Below are positions 54,756 to 64,000 of a stretch of 64,000 nucleotides of DNA, in pieces. Within the stretch, counting starts at the first letter, position 1, and every line of letters begins with the position of its first letter. Location of the stretch: assembly GCF_003268775.1 (NCBI RefSeq), contig NZ_QLSU01000024.1:1-64000 (forward strand), written 5' to 3'. This DNA is from Paraburkholderia unamae. GTDB lineage: Bacteria > Pseudomonadota > Gammaproteobacteria > Burkholderiales > Burkholderiaceae. The notes under the pieces were generated by a model, which worked only from the letters and a program-made list of their open reading frames with translations, was not told the DNA's origin and ran no database searches. Both the position numbers and the translations under genes were made by a program.

Positions 54756-56063
54756 ATGAATTTGCTGGAAAGCACAACAATTAGGAAAGCGACCATCCGC
54801 TTAGTGCCGTTCTTGATCGTATGCTATTTTTTTGCCTACATCGATCGTGTCAACGTCGGCTTTGCCGCGTTGACGATGAATCACACCCTCGGCCTGGATG
54901 CTGCGGCGTTCGGCTTTGGCGCGGGCGTCTTCTTCCTCACGTATTTCATCTTCGAGGTGCCGTCGAATCTGCTGCTGGAGCGCGTCGGAGCGCGCAAATG
55001 GATCGCTCGGATCATGTTCAGCTGGGGCGTGTTGTCCATCGCAATGGCGGCAATTCCGTCGATCGCAGCGGCCACGCATCTGGCGGCCACTGAGGTGTTT
55101 TACGTGCTGCGTATGTTGCTCGGCGCGGCCGAGGCCGGCTTCTTTCCGGGCATTCTCTATTACCTGATGCTGTGGTTTCCCGCGAACTACCGAGCCAGGG
55201 TCATCGGCTACTTCATGGCGGCAGTGCCGTTTTCGTCAGTGCTTGGCGCCCCCGCGTCCGGACTGCTGATGAAACATCTGGATGGGGTTGCCGGACTGGC
55301 GAGTTGGCAGTGGCTTTTCGTCATCGAAGGGGGCCCAACGCTCGTACTCGCCTTTCTCGTGCTGCAATATCTGGCGGACCGGCCGGCGGATGCGCGCTGG
55401 CTTTCCCCGGCCGAGCGCGACTGGCTGACTGAGCGTATGGCAACGGAACGTCGTTTGCGCGTTGCACTCAAGAACTACGGCGTGCGGGAAGCGTTGCTCG
55501 ACACGCGGGTCTTGTTGTTGTCCTGTGTGTGCTTTGGCATGGCGGCGGCGATCTCTGGCATGGCGATCTTCATGCCGCAGATCGTCCGTGACTTCAATTT
55601 GAGCCTGACTGCGGTGGGTTTCGTCACCGCAGTCCCGTATCTTCTCGGCACCATTGGCTCGATCTGGTGGGGACGACGCTCCGACCGATTGCGTGAACGC
55701 AAGGAACACGTCGGCCTCGGCATTCTGATCGCCGGTGTGTCGCTGGCCGCATCGACCTTTCTCGATGATCCGGTCGCCAAGATGATTGCGCTGTCGGTGA
55801 CGAGCTTTGGCGTGTTTGCCGCACTGCCGGTGTTCTGGACCTTGCCCGCGGCGTTTCTGTCCGGCGCCGCAGCCGCTGGCGGCTTCGCCATTATTAGTGC
55901 GCTCGGCAACCTCGGTGGTTTTGTCGGGCCCTATATGATGGGTAGCATCAAGCATTCGACCGGTAGTTTCACCGGTGCGTTGCTGGCAATCTCGGCGCTG
56001 GTCGTGGTCGCCGCGCTGATCGTGCTGACCTTGCCACACCGCGAAGAGGCAGCGCCAGAGTAA
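54756..56063 (+). CDS. MFS transporter, ACS type
   Basis: A 435-residue carrier: VPFLIVCYFFAYIDRVNVGF AALTMN, EVPSNLLLERVGARKWIARI and LLGAAEAGFFPGILYYLMLW F, close in style to the ACS transporter at 35231 (same RVGARKWIARI loop). It imports an organic, probably aromatic, acid anion. GGAGGCAGGTGA precedes ATG 54756. It opens the operon of monooxygenase and two glyoxalase-like genes. Confidence 0.9.
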   Translation: MNLLESTTIRKATIRLVPFLIVCYFFAYIDRVNVGFAALTMNHTLGLDAAAFGFGAGVFFLTYFIFEVPSNLLLERVGARKWIARIMFSWGVLSIAMAAIPSIAAATHLAATEVFYVLRMLLGAAEAGFFPGILYYLMLWFPANYRARVIGYFMAAVPFSSVLGAPASGLLMKHLDGVAGLASWQWLFVIEGGPTLVLAFLVLQYLADRPADARWLSPAERDWLTERMATERRLRVALKNYGVREALLDTRVLLLSCVCFGMAAAISGMAIFMPQIVRDFNLSLTAVGFVTAVPYLLGTIGSIWWGRRSDRLRERKEHVGLGILIAGVSLAASTFLDDPVAKMIALSVTSFGVFAALPVFWTLPAAFLSGAAAAGGFAIISALGNLGGFVGPYMMGSIKHSTGSFTGALLAISALVVVAALIVLTLPHREEAAPE

Positions 56064-56184
56064 AAAGCGTGACGCGCGCCGATATGCTTGAGGGGTATCA
56101 GGTGATTGCTGGGTGTGCGTTGTGCAATGATGCGCCGATATTAAACTCCCTACCGCGCATCATCTATTGATAGGAGAACTGAGA

Positions 56185-57369
56185 TTGGAAGCTGTGCTAC
56201 CCCGAACCTTTGCGCAGAACGCGACCGAGCGAGCTCGCGATCTGGGGCCGCTGATCGATGCGCTGGCCGACGAAATCGAGCGGCTTCAGGATTTTCCGAA
56301 CGCGCTGCTCGAACGGATCCACGCCACGGGAATCGCGCGTATCCTGCTGCCGCGCTCGATCGGCGGTGAGGAAGCGACGCCTTGGACCTATGTCGAGGTC
56401 ATCGAAGAACTGAGTCGACACGATGGCGCAGTCGGTTGGAACATGTATGTCGCCAACAGTCACACGTTGATCGTTCCGTACATTCCACATGAAGCTGCCG
56501 CGGAGATTTTTGGCGATCCGCGCTCGATCGTCGCATCGGGTCCACCCCATCAGTTCAAGGCGCTTGCCGTGCCGGGCGGTTACCGGATCAATGGAGGGGC
56601 CAATTTCTGCAGTGGCAGCCGTCAAGCCGACTGGCTCGCCGCGCATTGCCAGGTGGTCGAGCCGGACGGCGCGCTGCGTCTGAATCGCTTCGGCCGTCCG
56701 ACGGTGCGTTCGCTGTTGTTCCGCAAGTCTCATACCGAGCCGGTGCACAACTGGCACACGCTCGGGATGCGCGGTACTGCCTCCGAGGGCTATCGGGTCG
56801 ACAATCTGTTCATTCCAGAAGCGTTTAGCGGCACTTTCGGCGAGGACCCGTCGCTGCGGCAAGAGCCCGGCCCCCTTTATGCATTCACCACACAGGGGCT
56901 GCACGCCGTCGGCGTGGCCGCGGTCGCGCTGGGACTGGCGCGCGGACTGCTCGACGCATTCGCCGATCTCGCGACCCATAAGACGCCGCGAGGTCTCAAG
57001 CGACTCGCCGATGATCCTGTCGTCCAAGGCGAATATGCGCGCCTCGAGGCCCGGCTCGGAGCGGCGCGCACATGGTTGATTGACGTCCTGAAGACGGTCT
57101 GGCACCGCGCGGACGAGATTCGGCCGATCGCGCTCGACGACCGGTTGAGCGTGCGCCTGGCGGCGACCCACGCGATCCAGACCGCGGTGGAAGTGGCCGA
57201 CGCCGCATATCGGGGCGCCGGCACTACGGCGATCTTCGTCGGTAGCGCGTTCGAGCGGCGCTTCCGCGATATCCATACGCTATCGCAGCAATTGCAGTCG
57301 CGCACAGCCCATTTTGAAGCGGTCGGGCAGGCCATGCTTAACGGCGATCCCGACGAGCTGTTTCTGTAA
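56185..57369 (+). CDS. Acyl-CoA-dehydrogenase-fold flavin monooxygenase
   Basis: About 394 residues. Region ATPWTYVEVIEELSRHDGAV GWNMYVANSH and GGYRINGGANFCSGSRQADW LAAHCQV are the family's middle domain; the C-terminus RRFRDIHTLSQQLQSRTAHF EAVGQAMLNGDPD matches DszC/HpaB-type C-terminal halves (Acyl-CoA_dh_2). These enzymes use reduced flavin to hydroxylate small aromatics or sulfides, with no acyl-CoA involved. Start TTG 56185 has AGGAGA 8-13 bases before it; TTG 56167 and GTG 56194 are alternatives. The flavin reductase partner is at 52539 on the other strand. Confidence 0.85.
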   Translation: MEAVLPRTFAQNATERARDLGPLIDALADEIERLQDFPNALLERIHATGIARILLPRSIGGEEATPWTYVEVIEELSRHDGAVGWNMYVANSHTLIVPYIPHEAAAEIFGDPRSIVASGPPHQFKALAVPGGYRINGGANFCSGSRQADWLAAHCQVVEPDGALRLNRFGRPTVRSLLFRKSHTEPVHNWHTLGMRGTASEGYRVDNLFIPEAFSGTFGEDPSLRQEPGPLYAFTTQGLHAVGVAAVALGLARGLLDAFADLATHKTPRGLKRLADDPVVQGEYARLEARLGAARTWLIDVLKTVWHRADEIRPIALDDRLSVRLAATHAIQTAVEVADAAYRGAGTTAIFVGSAFERRFRDIHTLSQQLQSRTAHFEAVGQAMLNGDPDELFL

Positions 57370-57415
57370 GCGTCGCGGTCAGATCAACTCGATCAATCAA
57401 ATTAAGGACTTTCCA

Positions 57416-58054
57416 ATGACAACAATGTTACTCGATCACATTGCCTGGGGCGCGCCCGATCTGGATGCGGCGTGCGCGTCGTTCGAGACCCTCACCGGTA
57501 TTGCACCGGTGACCGGCGGCAGCCATGCGGGCTTTGGGACGCGAAACCGCTTGTCTGGCCTTAGTCCGAGCAGCTTTTTTGAAATCGTTGCGCCGGATCC
57601 GGCTCAACCCGAATCCCGCGGCGGGCTGGCTGCAGCGATCGCCGCATTGGCACAGCCGACCATTCTCAGCTACATGGTGCAAACGCTCGATCTCGAAGCA
57701 GCGTGTGCGGCAGCCGAGCAAGCTGGTCTCAGCGTCATCGAGCGGCGTCCGATGTCACGCACGCGACCGGACGGCGTACGGCTGGCATGGACTATAGCGA
57801 AGTTCAGTCACGCTGAATTCGGTGCGGCGATTCCGTTCGCAATCGATTGGCAAGGCTCGCCGCATCCAGCGGCCACGACGCCGGGCGGGGCGACGCTGAA
57901 GCAGTTTGCCGTGCAGCATCCAAAGGCGCGCGCAGTGGCGCGGATCTATGACGCCATCGGCATCGAGATCGACGTGCAGGGGGCCGTCGCTGCGGGTTTT
58001 GTCGCCGTGCTCGACACTCCGCGGGGCGAGGTCTGCTTCACTTCGCAACGATGA
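57416..58054 (+). CDS. Glyoxalase-like (VOC) protein 1
   Basis: A 212-residue Glyoxalase_3-type protein: LLDHIAWGAPDLDAACASFE TLTGIAPVTGGSHAGFGTRN RL, then FFEIVAPDPAQPESRG. The family covers hydrolytic and ring-opening enzymes whose substrates are mostly unknown. ATG 57416; AATTAAGGAC upstream. The stop forms an ATGA overlap with glyoxalase-like protein 2, so the two proteins are likely made in equal amounts and may work together. Confidence 0.82.
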   Translation: MTTMLLDHIAWGAPDLDAACASFETLTGIAPVTGGSHAGFGTRNRLSGLSPSSFFEIVAPDPAQPESRGGLAAAIAALAQPTILSYMVQTLDLEAACAAAEQAGLSVIERRPMSRTRPDGVRLAWTIAKFSHAEFGAAIPFAIDWQGSPHPAATTPGGATLKQFAVQHPKARAVARIYDAIGIEIDVQGAVAAGFVAVLDTPRGEVCFTSQR

Positions 58055-58878
58055 TCGTGACTGCCAGCACCGTCGATCACGCTGTCATCAACGTGCGCAA
58101 TGGTCTCGACCAAGCCCGGCACCTGTACCGGCGCCTCGGCTTCGATCTGACGCATCGCGGCCACCATTCGGTTGGTACCAGCAATTATCTGGCGATTTTC
58201 GGTCGCACTTATTTGGAACTGCTTGGCTTCGTCGGCGATAACGCGTGCCCGCCGTCCGATCTGGTCGACGCGCCAGTCGGATTGCGTGCGCTGGCATTGG
58301 GCGGCGGCGAGCCGGACAAGGTGGCGGCGCGCTGGTCAACGCTGGGCCTGCTCGATGGCCCCCCAGCCGATTTAGATCGGCCGGTTGCCCACGCGGCTGG
58401 GATCGCGAGTGCGCGCTTCCGGATCTTCCGGTTGCGGGCCGACTGGATTGCCAACGCGCGGCTGTTCTATTGCCATCATTACACGCCGGAGCTCGTCTGG
58501 CGCGACGAGTGGCGGCATCATGCGAACGGCGTCACCGAGCTGATCGGCGTGGATATCAGTAGCGAGAACCCGCGCAATGCCGCTTCGCTCTACGGCCAGG
58601 CGTTCGGCATGAGCCAGTCGGGCATCGATACCACTCACATCGACGCCGGTCCGACCCGCCTGTCGTTCATCCCGGCACGGCTAGTGCGCCGGCGATACGG
58701 TTACGGCGGCGCCAACGCACTCGAGCAAATGGTCGCATTACGTTTCGCCACGCGATCGTTGTTTGCGACGCGCGAAGTCCTGACGTGCAGCCACATTCCG
58801 TTTTGCACGCTGAACGAACGCTCGGTGATGGTCGAGGCTCGACATGCGATGGGTGTCGCACTAGTCTTCGTTGCCTGA
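58051..58878 (+). CDS. Glyoxalase-like (VOC) protein 2
   Basis: A 275-residue protein with two VOC-fold halves: TVDHAVINVRNGLDQARHLY RRLGFDLTHRGHHSVGTSNY LAIFGRTYLELLGF and a second half around GVTELIGVDISSENPRNAAS LYG. The first half keeps the ligand His (VDHAV), the second has none in the equivalent place (LIGVDI). It might be an isomerase or ring-opening enzyme acting behind the monooxygenase. Translationally coupled to protein 1 by the 4-bp overlap. Confidence 0.78.
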   Translation: MIVTASTVDHAVINVRNGLDQARHLYRRLGFDLTHRGHHSVGTSNYLAIFGRTYLELLGFVGDNACPPSDLVDAPVGLRALALGGGEPDKVAARWSTLGLLDGPPADLDRPVAHAAGIASARFRIFRLRADWIANARLFYCHHYTPELVWRDEWRHHANGVTELIGVDISSENPRNAASLYGQAFGMSQSGIDTTHIDAGPTRLSFIPARLVRRRYGYGGANALEQMVALRFATRSLFATREVLTCSHIPFCTLNERSVMVEARHAMGVALVFVA

Positions 58879-58896
58879 ATTCGGGGGTGATCCAGT

Positions 58897-60100
58897 TTGA
58901 CCAATGATTACTTCGTGGACGCGAATATGAACTCGAACCGCGCGCCTCGCGCTGACGCCCCGGCACCCGGCCTTTATGGTCTGGCCGGTGACGCACACAG
59001 TTACTGGGACTGCTTCACCGAGGACTACGCGTCCGCGAGGACCGGTGCACTACGGGAGCGCGAGCCGTTAACGCGCGCGTGACCCGCCATGCGCATGCGC
59101 GTGCGAGCGGCCGGCATGGCGCGTTCCTCAGCATCGACGTCGCCCAACTCGGGGCGCCAACCGCACGACGCGTGCTGGTTGCCATCAGCGATACGCACGG
59201 CCTCGAGGGCCCAGCCGGTTCGGCGTTGCAAGTCGGATGGCTACTGTTGTCGTCGGCGCGCAAGCTTCTGGACGACGTCGGCATGTTGATGATTCACGCA
59301 CTGAATCCATACGGCTTCGCACATAAGACTCGCACGAACGAAGTTGATCTCGATCGCAACTTCATCGCGTTCGATCTTGTACTTCCCTTGAACGAGCACG
59401 ACAGCGCGCTGGATCAGTGGCTGATCCCGTCAAAGTGGGATCGCGCGAGCCTGGCTGCGGGTGTTTCGGCGATCACGCGCATCCGAGATCGTCACGGCGA
59501 CGATGTGCTGTTCGATACCCTCGCACATGGGCAGTACACGCATTCGCAGGGGATGATGTTTGGCAGCACGCAGCGCGAGTAGTCGAACCCGACGCTGGAG
59601 GGCAGCGTGGAGTGTCATCTGGGCGCTGCCGAATGCATCGGACTGGTCGACTGGCATACCGGCAGGCGAGTACGGTGCGCCGTTTTTCCTGTGCGTCAAT
59701 AACGACGATTCCCCGGAGCGCGAAATGTCGTGCGCGTGGTGGGGAAGCGAACGAGTCAAGGGCCAGCGGCCGCTTGGCTTGGCGCGACCGCAGTACCACG
59801 GGCTGGTATTCGCCGGGCTGAGACAATTCCTCGTCGGCCGCCCGTTGATCGGCGCGGTGATCGAACTCGGCACGCGGGGCCGTGACGTCGCCATGGCGCT
59901 AACAGTCGATTCGTGGATGCGTTTCTGGCGGCCATACGCGCGTCGGCAGGATCCGGTCCGCGATCGCATCCTGCGCCGATATGATCGACACGTTAGTGCT
60001 GGTATCGCGGATCTGGCGTGAATCGGTCCTCGCGCATGGCCTGGAAATCACGCGTCAGGCGGTCGCCGGACTGGCGTCCACGCGGCTTCCGTTCGCGTAA
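58897..60100 (+). pseudogene. DUF2817 (zinc-carboxypeptidase-like) protein, broken
   Basis: Four pieces in different frames: SYWDCFTEDYASARTGALRE (to 59082), then the domain core SIDVAQLGAPTARRVLVAIS DTHGLEGPAGSALQVGWLL and LMIHALNPYGFAHKTRTNEV DLDRNF (to 59582), then GAAECIGLVDWHTG / EYGAPFFLCVNN onward to about 60020, and TLVLVSRIWRESVLAHGLEI in a last frame to 60100. The metal-binding His and Glu (DTHGLEG) and the NPYGF block are preserved. At least three frameshifts or stops. DUF2817 proteins are M14-like peptidases or amidases. Confidence 0.75.
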
Positions 60101-60135
60101 ATTGGTTGAGTGGGCACCTGTGTTAGCCTTGTGGG

Positions 60136-61053
60136 ATGAAGCTGCGTGAGGTCGATCTCAATCTTCTTGTGACACTGCGCGAGTTGCTCTCGGAGCGGCA
60201 CGTCACGCGCGCGGCCGAGAAGCTTGGCGTTACGCAACCCGCTATGAGCGCCGCGCTAGCGCGCATGCGCGTGCTTTTCAACGATCCGCTGCTGGTCCGC
60301 ACCTCGCGCGGGATGAGTCTGACCGCGAAGGCTGAGCAACTGCTTGGTCAACTCGATCGCACTCTGCTCGACATCGAAAACATGCTGGAGAGGTCATCTC
60401 TCGACTTTAATCCGGCCACCAGTCGTCGCACTTTCACGATCATCGGCACTGACTTTGTCGAGCAGTTCTTGCTGCCAAGGTTGTCGCTCGAGCTCGCGCG
60501 CCAGGCGCCCGGCGTGCGCATCGTCTTCAAGCCGCCTATCGCGAGGATGGAGAGCTGGATGAGCGATGGTGACATCGATCTGGCGATCGGTTTCATCCCG
60601 AGCGCGGCGCAGAACCTGCGCACGCGCGTGATGATCGAGGACCGCTACGTATCTATCGCCCGTGCCGATCATCCCCGCCTGCGCGATGGTGGCTTGACGC
60701 TTGATGCTTTCGCGGAACTGCCGCATGTGCAGGTGCTGCCGTTCGGCGCCAACATGTACTCGACGCCGATCGATCTGGCGTTACACGAGCAAGGCCGGGT
60801 CCGCGAGGTCGAGTTGCGCATGCCGAGCTTCGTGCCGCTGCTGTCTGTGGTTGCGGCGACCGACATGATCTCGACCGTGCCCGCGCGTCTCGCTCGCTTC
60901 GGCGCAGTGATTTTACCGCTGGCCGTGTTCGAGCCGCCGGTCGCTTTGCCGAAAATCGTCCTGTCGCTCTATTGGCACGTACGGAGCCACGCCGACGACG
61001 GCCACAAATGGTTGCGCGAGTTCCTGATTCGTTTGTCGCGCGATCTGGTTTAG
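60136..61053 (+). CDS. LysR-family regulator (paralogue of 50550)
   Basis: A 305-residue regulator: MKLREVDLNLLVTLRELLSE RHVTRAAEKLGVTQPAMSAA LARM and effector domain FTIIGTDFVEQFLLPRLSLE. It shares long identical blocks with the LysR protein at 50550, so the two derive from a duplication. It lies 35 bp behind the broken DUF2817 gene in the same direction and probably controls the monooxygenase operon at 54756-58878. ATG 60136 follows CCTTGTGGG. Confidence 0.88.
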   Translation: MKLREVDLNLLVTLRELLSERHVTRAAEKLGVTQPAMSAALARMRVLFNDPLLVRTSRGMSLTAKAEQLLGQLDRTLLDIENMLERSSLDFNPATSRRTFTIIGTDFVEQFLLPRLSLELARQAPGVRIVFKPPIARMESWMSDGDIDLAIGFIPSAAQNLRTRVMIEDRYVSIARADHPRLRDGGLTLDAFAELPHVQVLPFGANMYSTPIDLALHEQGRVREVELRMPSFVPLLSVVAATDMISTVPARLARFGAVILPLAVFEPPVALPKIVLSLYWHVRSHADDGHKWLREFLIRLSRDLV

Positions 61054-61101
61054 CCGCGCCCAATTGCCGTCGGTCGCCATCGGCCACCGTGGCATTGCCA
61101 A

Positions 61102-61119
61102 GTTGAAGGTGGCGCTGGG
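61102..61119 (+). repeat. 18-bp scrap of the IS6-derivative end
   Basis: GTTGAAGGTGGCGCTGGG is identical to the terminal segment of the right IS6 copy (reverse at 52454-52471) and overlaps the left copy's first bases (49484-49494). It marks a third trace of the same element. Confidence 0.5.
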
Positions 61120-61375
61120 CACGAATGCGGTTCAGCACCAGATTGCAGAAGTCGGCCTCGTGCGTTGCGCACCAGGATCTCGATATGCGCCGAATAAAGT
61201 TAGGTACGCGTACATGCGAGCCGATCCCGTCTTCAAACTGCTGGTTCATCTGGCTTCGGCATCCGTATTTGTTTACGCCGACCGGAAATTGAGCCACTTG
61301 TAGGGATCGCGCCGACTGAAAATTGAGCCGGGCAATCGACCTATCCTGCTAGTTTTTCAGGCAGGGTGTTTGGGG

Positions 61376-62898
61376 ATGATCCCGATGACCATGATTGGCA
61401 AGGTGCGGCGGCAGAACAAGTCGGTACGCGAGATAGCGCGTCTCACAAGCCTGTCGCGCAACACGATTAGCAAATACCTGAACATGGATGTTCAGGAAGA
61501 ACCGAAGTATCAGCGGCGCGCGCAGTCGACCCGGCTGACGCCGTTTCATGAGGCACTGGTGCAGGCGCTCAGCGTGGATGCACGGCGACCGAAGAAAGAA
61601 CGGCGCACCGCCTGGATGCTGTTCCAGGAGATCAAGGCGAGCGGCTACGACGGCTGCTATTCGTGGGTGACCGACTTCATCCGGGGCTGGCGACAAGGCG
61701 AAGGCAAGGCGGTTTCTAAGTCGGCGTTTGTGCCGTTGCGATTCGAGCTGGGCGAAGCGTTCCAGTTTGACTGGTCCGAGGAAGGACTGGTTGTCGGCGG
61801 CATTTACCGCAAGCTGCAGGTGTCGCACATGAAGCTGTGCGCGTCGCGGGCGTTCTGGCTCGTGGCCTACCCGAGCCAGGGTCACGAGATGCTGTTCGAC
61901 GCGCATACGCGCTCGTTCACGGCCTTCGGCGGGGTGGCCCGCCGTGGCATCTACGATAATATGAAGACGGCGGTCGACAAGGTCCACAAAGGCCGGGGCC
62001 GCACCGTCAATTCGCGCTTTGCGGTGATGTGCGCGCACTACCTGTTTGACGCGGACTTCTGCAACGTGGCCAGCGGCTGGGAGAAAGGCGTCGTCGAGAA
62101 GAACGTGCAGGACAGCCGCCGGCGTATCTGGATTGAAGCGCGCGAGCAGCGATTCGGCAGTTTCGCCGATCTGAATGCATGGCTGGCGAGCCGGTGCCGG
62201 TCGTTGTGGGAGCAGGTGAAGCATCCGGACTATCTGGAGCTGAGCATTGCCGACGTCTTCGAGCAGGAGCGCGCCCATCTGATGCCGATGCCGGCACCGT
62301 TTGACGGTTACGTTGAACGCGCGGCCCGGGTGTCGTCGACGTGCCTGGTGGTGATCGGACGCAACCGCTACTCGGTACCATGCGAATTTGCTGGCCAGAT
62401 GCTCAGCACGCGGCTCTATCCGGGTCGCGTCGCCGTAGTGGGCGATGACGCCGTGGTGGCCGAACACGAACGGCTGGCCGACGAAGGTCTGGTGCGTTAC
62501 GACTGGCAGCACTACATCCCGCTGATCCAGCGCAAGCCCGGCGCACTGCGCAACGGCGCGCCGTTCCTACACATGCCCGGGCCGCAGCAACGCCTGCGCC
62601 GGGCGCTGCTGCGCGAAACGGGCGGCGAGCGCGTGATGGCGAAAGTTCTGGCGCTGGTGCCGGAAACCGGCCTGGACGCCGTGCTGATTGCGGTCGAGCT
62701 GGCACTTGAGCAGGCGCGCCCTCCGGGCGCGTGAGCGTCGAACATGTGGTGAACGTGCTGTCGCGCATGCGCAGTGTGCAGATGCCGCCGAAGATCGATA
62801 CGGCGTTACAACTGACGACCCCGCCGCTGGCCGACACATCGCGCTACGACGGGCTGCGCCCGGCGCTGCAACAGCCGGAGGCCGGTCATGCGTGATCT
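61376..62898 (+). pseudogene. istA: IS21 transposase istA, frameshifted near its end
   Basis: IstA DDE transposase: MIPMTMIGKVRRQNKSVREI ARLTSLSRNTISKYLNMD (HTH), then FQFDWSEEGLVVGGIYRKLQ (first Asp), RGIYDNMKTAVDKVHKGRGR (second Asp) and WEKGVVEKNVQDSRRRIW (Glu region). The frame ends at 62734 with 452 codons; normal IstA is about 500. One frame over, [41 protein letters not shown] continues exactly to a stop at 62896-62898 overlapping the istB start. A one-base change in the GCGCGCCCTCCGGGCGCG stretch near 62717-62733 explains it. Confidence 0.85.
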
Positions 62899-63688
62899 GA
62901 TCGTCGAACTCAAACAGTTGCGACTGCACGGCATGGCTGCGGGCTGGGGCGAACTGCTCGAACAGGGTAACGTCGAGGTGGCGTCTTCGCAGTGGCTGCT
63001 TGAACGGCTGCTGCAGGCCGAGAGTGCGGATCGGGCCGTGCGTTCGGTCAGCCACCAGATGAACGCGGCGAAGTTCCCGGTGCATCGGGACATCGCCGGC
63101 TTCGACTTCGATGGCTCGCCGGTCGATCGCCAACTCGTCATGCAACTGGCCAGCATGACGTTCACCGAGGGCGCGCAAAACCTGGTTCTGGTTGGCGGCC
63201 CGGGCTCGGGCAAGACGCATCTGGCGACGGCCATCGGCGCGTCCGGCATCATGCACCACGGCAAGCGCGTGCGCTTCTACTCGACCGTGGATCTGGCCAA
63301 CGCACTGGAGCAGGAAAAGGCGCAGGGCCGCGCCGGACGGATCGCTGCGAGCCTGCTGCGTCTCGACCTGGTCATTCTGGATGAACTCGGATATCTGCCC
63401 TTCAGCCAGGCCGGCGGGGCGTTGCTGTTCCATCTGCTGAGCCGCCTGTACGAGCATACGAGCGTTGCCGTCACAACGAATCTGGACTTCGCCGAATGGT
63501 CCAGTGTATTCGGCGACGCGAAGATGACCACGGCATTGCTGGACCGGCTGACGCACCACTGCCACATCGTGGAGACCGGCAACGAAAGCTACCGTTTCCG
63601 GCATAGCAGCGCCAGTGCAAAGAAACGCATCCGGTCGCGCGAAGCGGAGCGCAGAGGCGACGGCGCGAGCGCGGCCGAATCAGCCTGA
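62888..63688 (+). CDS. istB: IS21 helper ATPase IstB
   Basis: A 266-residue AAA+ ATPase of the DnaC/IstB family: Walker [16 protein letters not shown] (103-117), Walker [20 protein letters not shown], and the C-terminal [20 protein letters not shown] block. It assembles on target DNA and directs IstA integration. ATG 62888 overlaps the natural end of istA by 11 bp. The C-terminal tail ([18 protein letters not shown]) is longer than usual. It appears intact. Confidence 0.92.
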   Translation: MRDLIVELKQLRLHGMAAGWGELLEQGNVEVASSQWLLERLLQAESADRAVRSVSHQMNAAKFPVHRDIAGFDFDGSPVDRQLVMQLASMTFTEGAQNLVLVGGPGSGKTHLATAIGASGIMHHGKRVRFYSTVDLANALEQEKAQGRAGRIAASLLRLDLVILDELGYLPFSQAGGALLFHLLSRLYEHTSVAVTTNLDFAEWSSVFGDAKMTTALLDRLTHHCHIVETGNESYRFRHSSASAKKRIRSREAERRGDGASAAESA

Positions 63689-63887
63689 CGTCGTTCGCAA
63701 GCGCAGGGGAATCTGCTACGGGCTACGCCCTTCGCAGCTTCCCCTGCGCAACGCACCCTCATACGCAGGAGGACAACGACCCCCGAAACCCATACACTTA
63801 TCCACAACCGGTCCTGCTTCAGACCGGCCTCCACCCCGGCTCAAAATTCAATCGGCCCGGTGGCTCAAAATTCCGTCGGCGCGGACA

Positions 63888-64000
63888 GTCATGGTCGCCA
63901 TTTCCTTGGGCGTATCGGACGCAGAGGTCGGCAGCTTGCTGAACTTGCCGGACTGAGCCAGTTTGACCAGGCCGTCGGCGATTCTGGCGGAATTGCTCGC
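63888..64000 (-). other. Flank of IS21 element, possible gene fragment
   Basis: On the minus strand the last 100 bases can be read as ASNSARIADGLVKLAQSGKF SKLPTSASDTPKEMAT without a stop. It looks like coding sequence cut by the element or by the window edge, but no family can be named. Confidence 0.25.

Larger units (their letters stand above)
61270..63887 (+). mobile_element. IS21-family insertion sequence
   Basis: About 2.6 kb. The left end from 61270 reads TGTTTACGCCGACCGGAAAT TGAGCCAC with a second box GCCGACTGAAAATTGAGCC at 61311; the right end, reversed from 63887, reads TGTCCGCGCCGACGGAATTT TGAGCCACC with a second box. Multiple paired terminal repeats and two overlapping genes (istA, istB) are the hallmark of IS21. 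The flanking 8 bp (TCCGTATT, GTCATGGT) are not duplicated. Confidence 0.85.

Noticed and set aside
56185-57369. Fatty-acid acyl-CoA dehydrogenase
   Set aside because: No beta-oxidation neighbours, and the C-terminal region is of the DszC/HpaB-like type paired with a flavin reductase nearby.
61270-63887. Defence or CRISPR-linked transposon
   Set aside because: Only istA and istB are between the ends; no cargo genes or repeat arrays.

Overview
The window looks like an accessory, catabolic and IS-rich stretch of a Burkholderiaceae genome, most likely Paraburkholderia or Caballeronia and probably a secondary replicon. This rests on five Gram-negative trimeric porins with the burkholderial mature start AQSSVTLYG or close variants, many LysR and IclR regulators next to small catabolic operons, high-GC codon use and IS6, IS21 and IS66 remains. 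I see no tRNA, rRNA or CRISPR array.

Layout. 1-11.8 kb: an IS21-type end, a broken ornithine cyclodeaminase, a LysR regulator, a small operon (SnoaL-like protein, SMP-30 lactonase, MHS transporter, EthD protein), a frameshifted porin, an intact porin, then a scrapyard (antitoxin stub, IS66/group II intron chimera, two-component remnants). 11.8-24.8 kb: a long operon-like cluster divergent from a LysR gene. It combines hydroxyquinol 1,2-dioxygenase and maleylacetate reductase with a HadB/TcpB/RutE-type nitroreductase, a ribose-type ABC importer, an ATZ/TRZ amidohydrolase, a GMC oxidoreductase, two beta-hydroxyacid-dehydrogenase-like proteins and two small Dabb/YciI proteins. 24.8-28.7 kb: decayed genes, an azoreductase/HxlR pair and an intact-looking IS6 element. 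28.7-37.9 kb: LeuCD-like dehydratase with LysR, then IclR, a citrate-synthase-fold lyase, a class III CoA-transferase, an ACS-type MFS transporter and a porin. This could be a CoA-dependent route for citramalate-, itaconate- or citrate-like acids. 37.9-41 kb: LysR, an LLM flavin monooxygenase and an FMN reductase. 42-48.8 kb: acyl-CoA ligase and SMP-30 lactonase divergent from an MHS transporter and porin, with IclR downstream; both divergent promoters carry the same 15-bp palindrome. 49.5-52.5 kb: two inverted IS6 derivatives around a LysR gene. 52.5-61 kb: flavin reductase, porin, ACS transporter, an acyl-CoA-dehydrogenase-fold monooxygenase, two glyoxalase-like proteins, a broken DUF2817 gene and a LysR paralogue. 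61.3-63.9 kb: an IS21-family element whose istA is frameshifted.

How the parts work together. The window is a string of self-contained substrate modules. Each has a regulator, usually an importer (sometimes with an outer-membrane porin) and a short enzyme set. The best candidate for an undescribed pathway is 11.9-24.8 kb: the lower half is the classical hydroxyquinol to 3-oxoadipate route, but no aromatic hydroxylase is present. Instead a sugar/polyol-type importer and polyol-type oxidoreductases sit upstream, suggesting a ring-shaped polyol or an amino/amide-bearing precursor that reaches hydroxyquinone. All functions are inferred from sequence reading alone.
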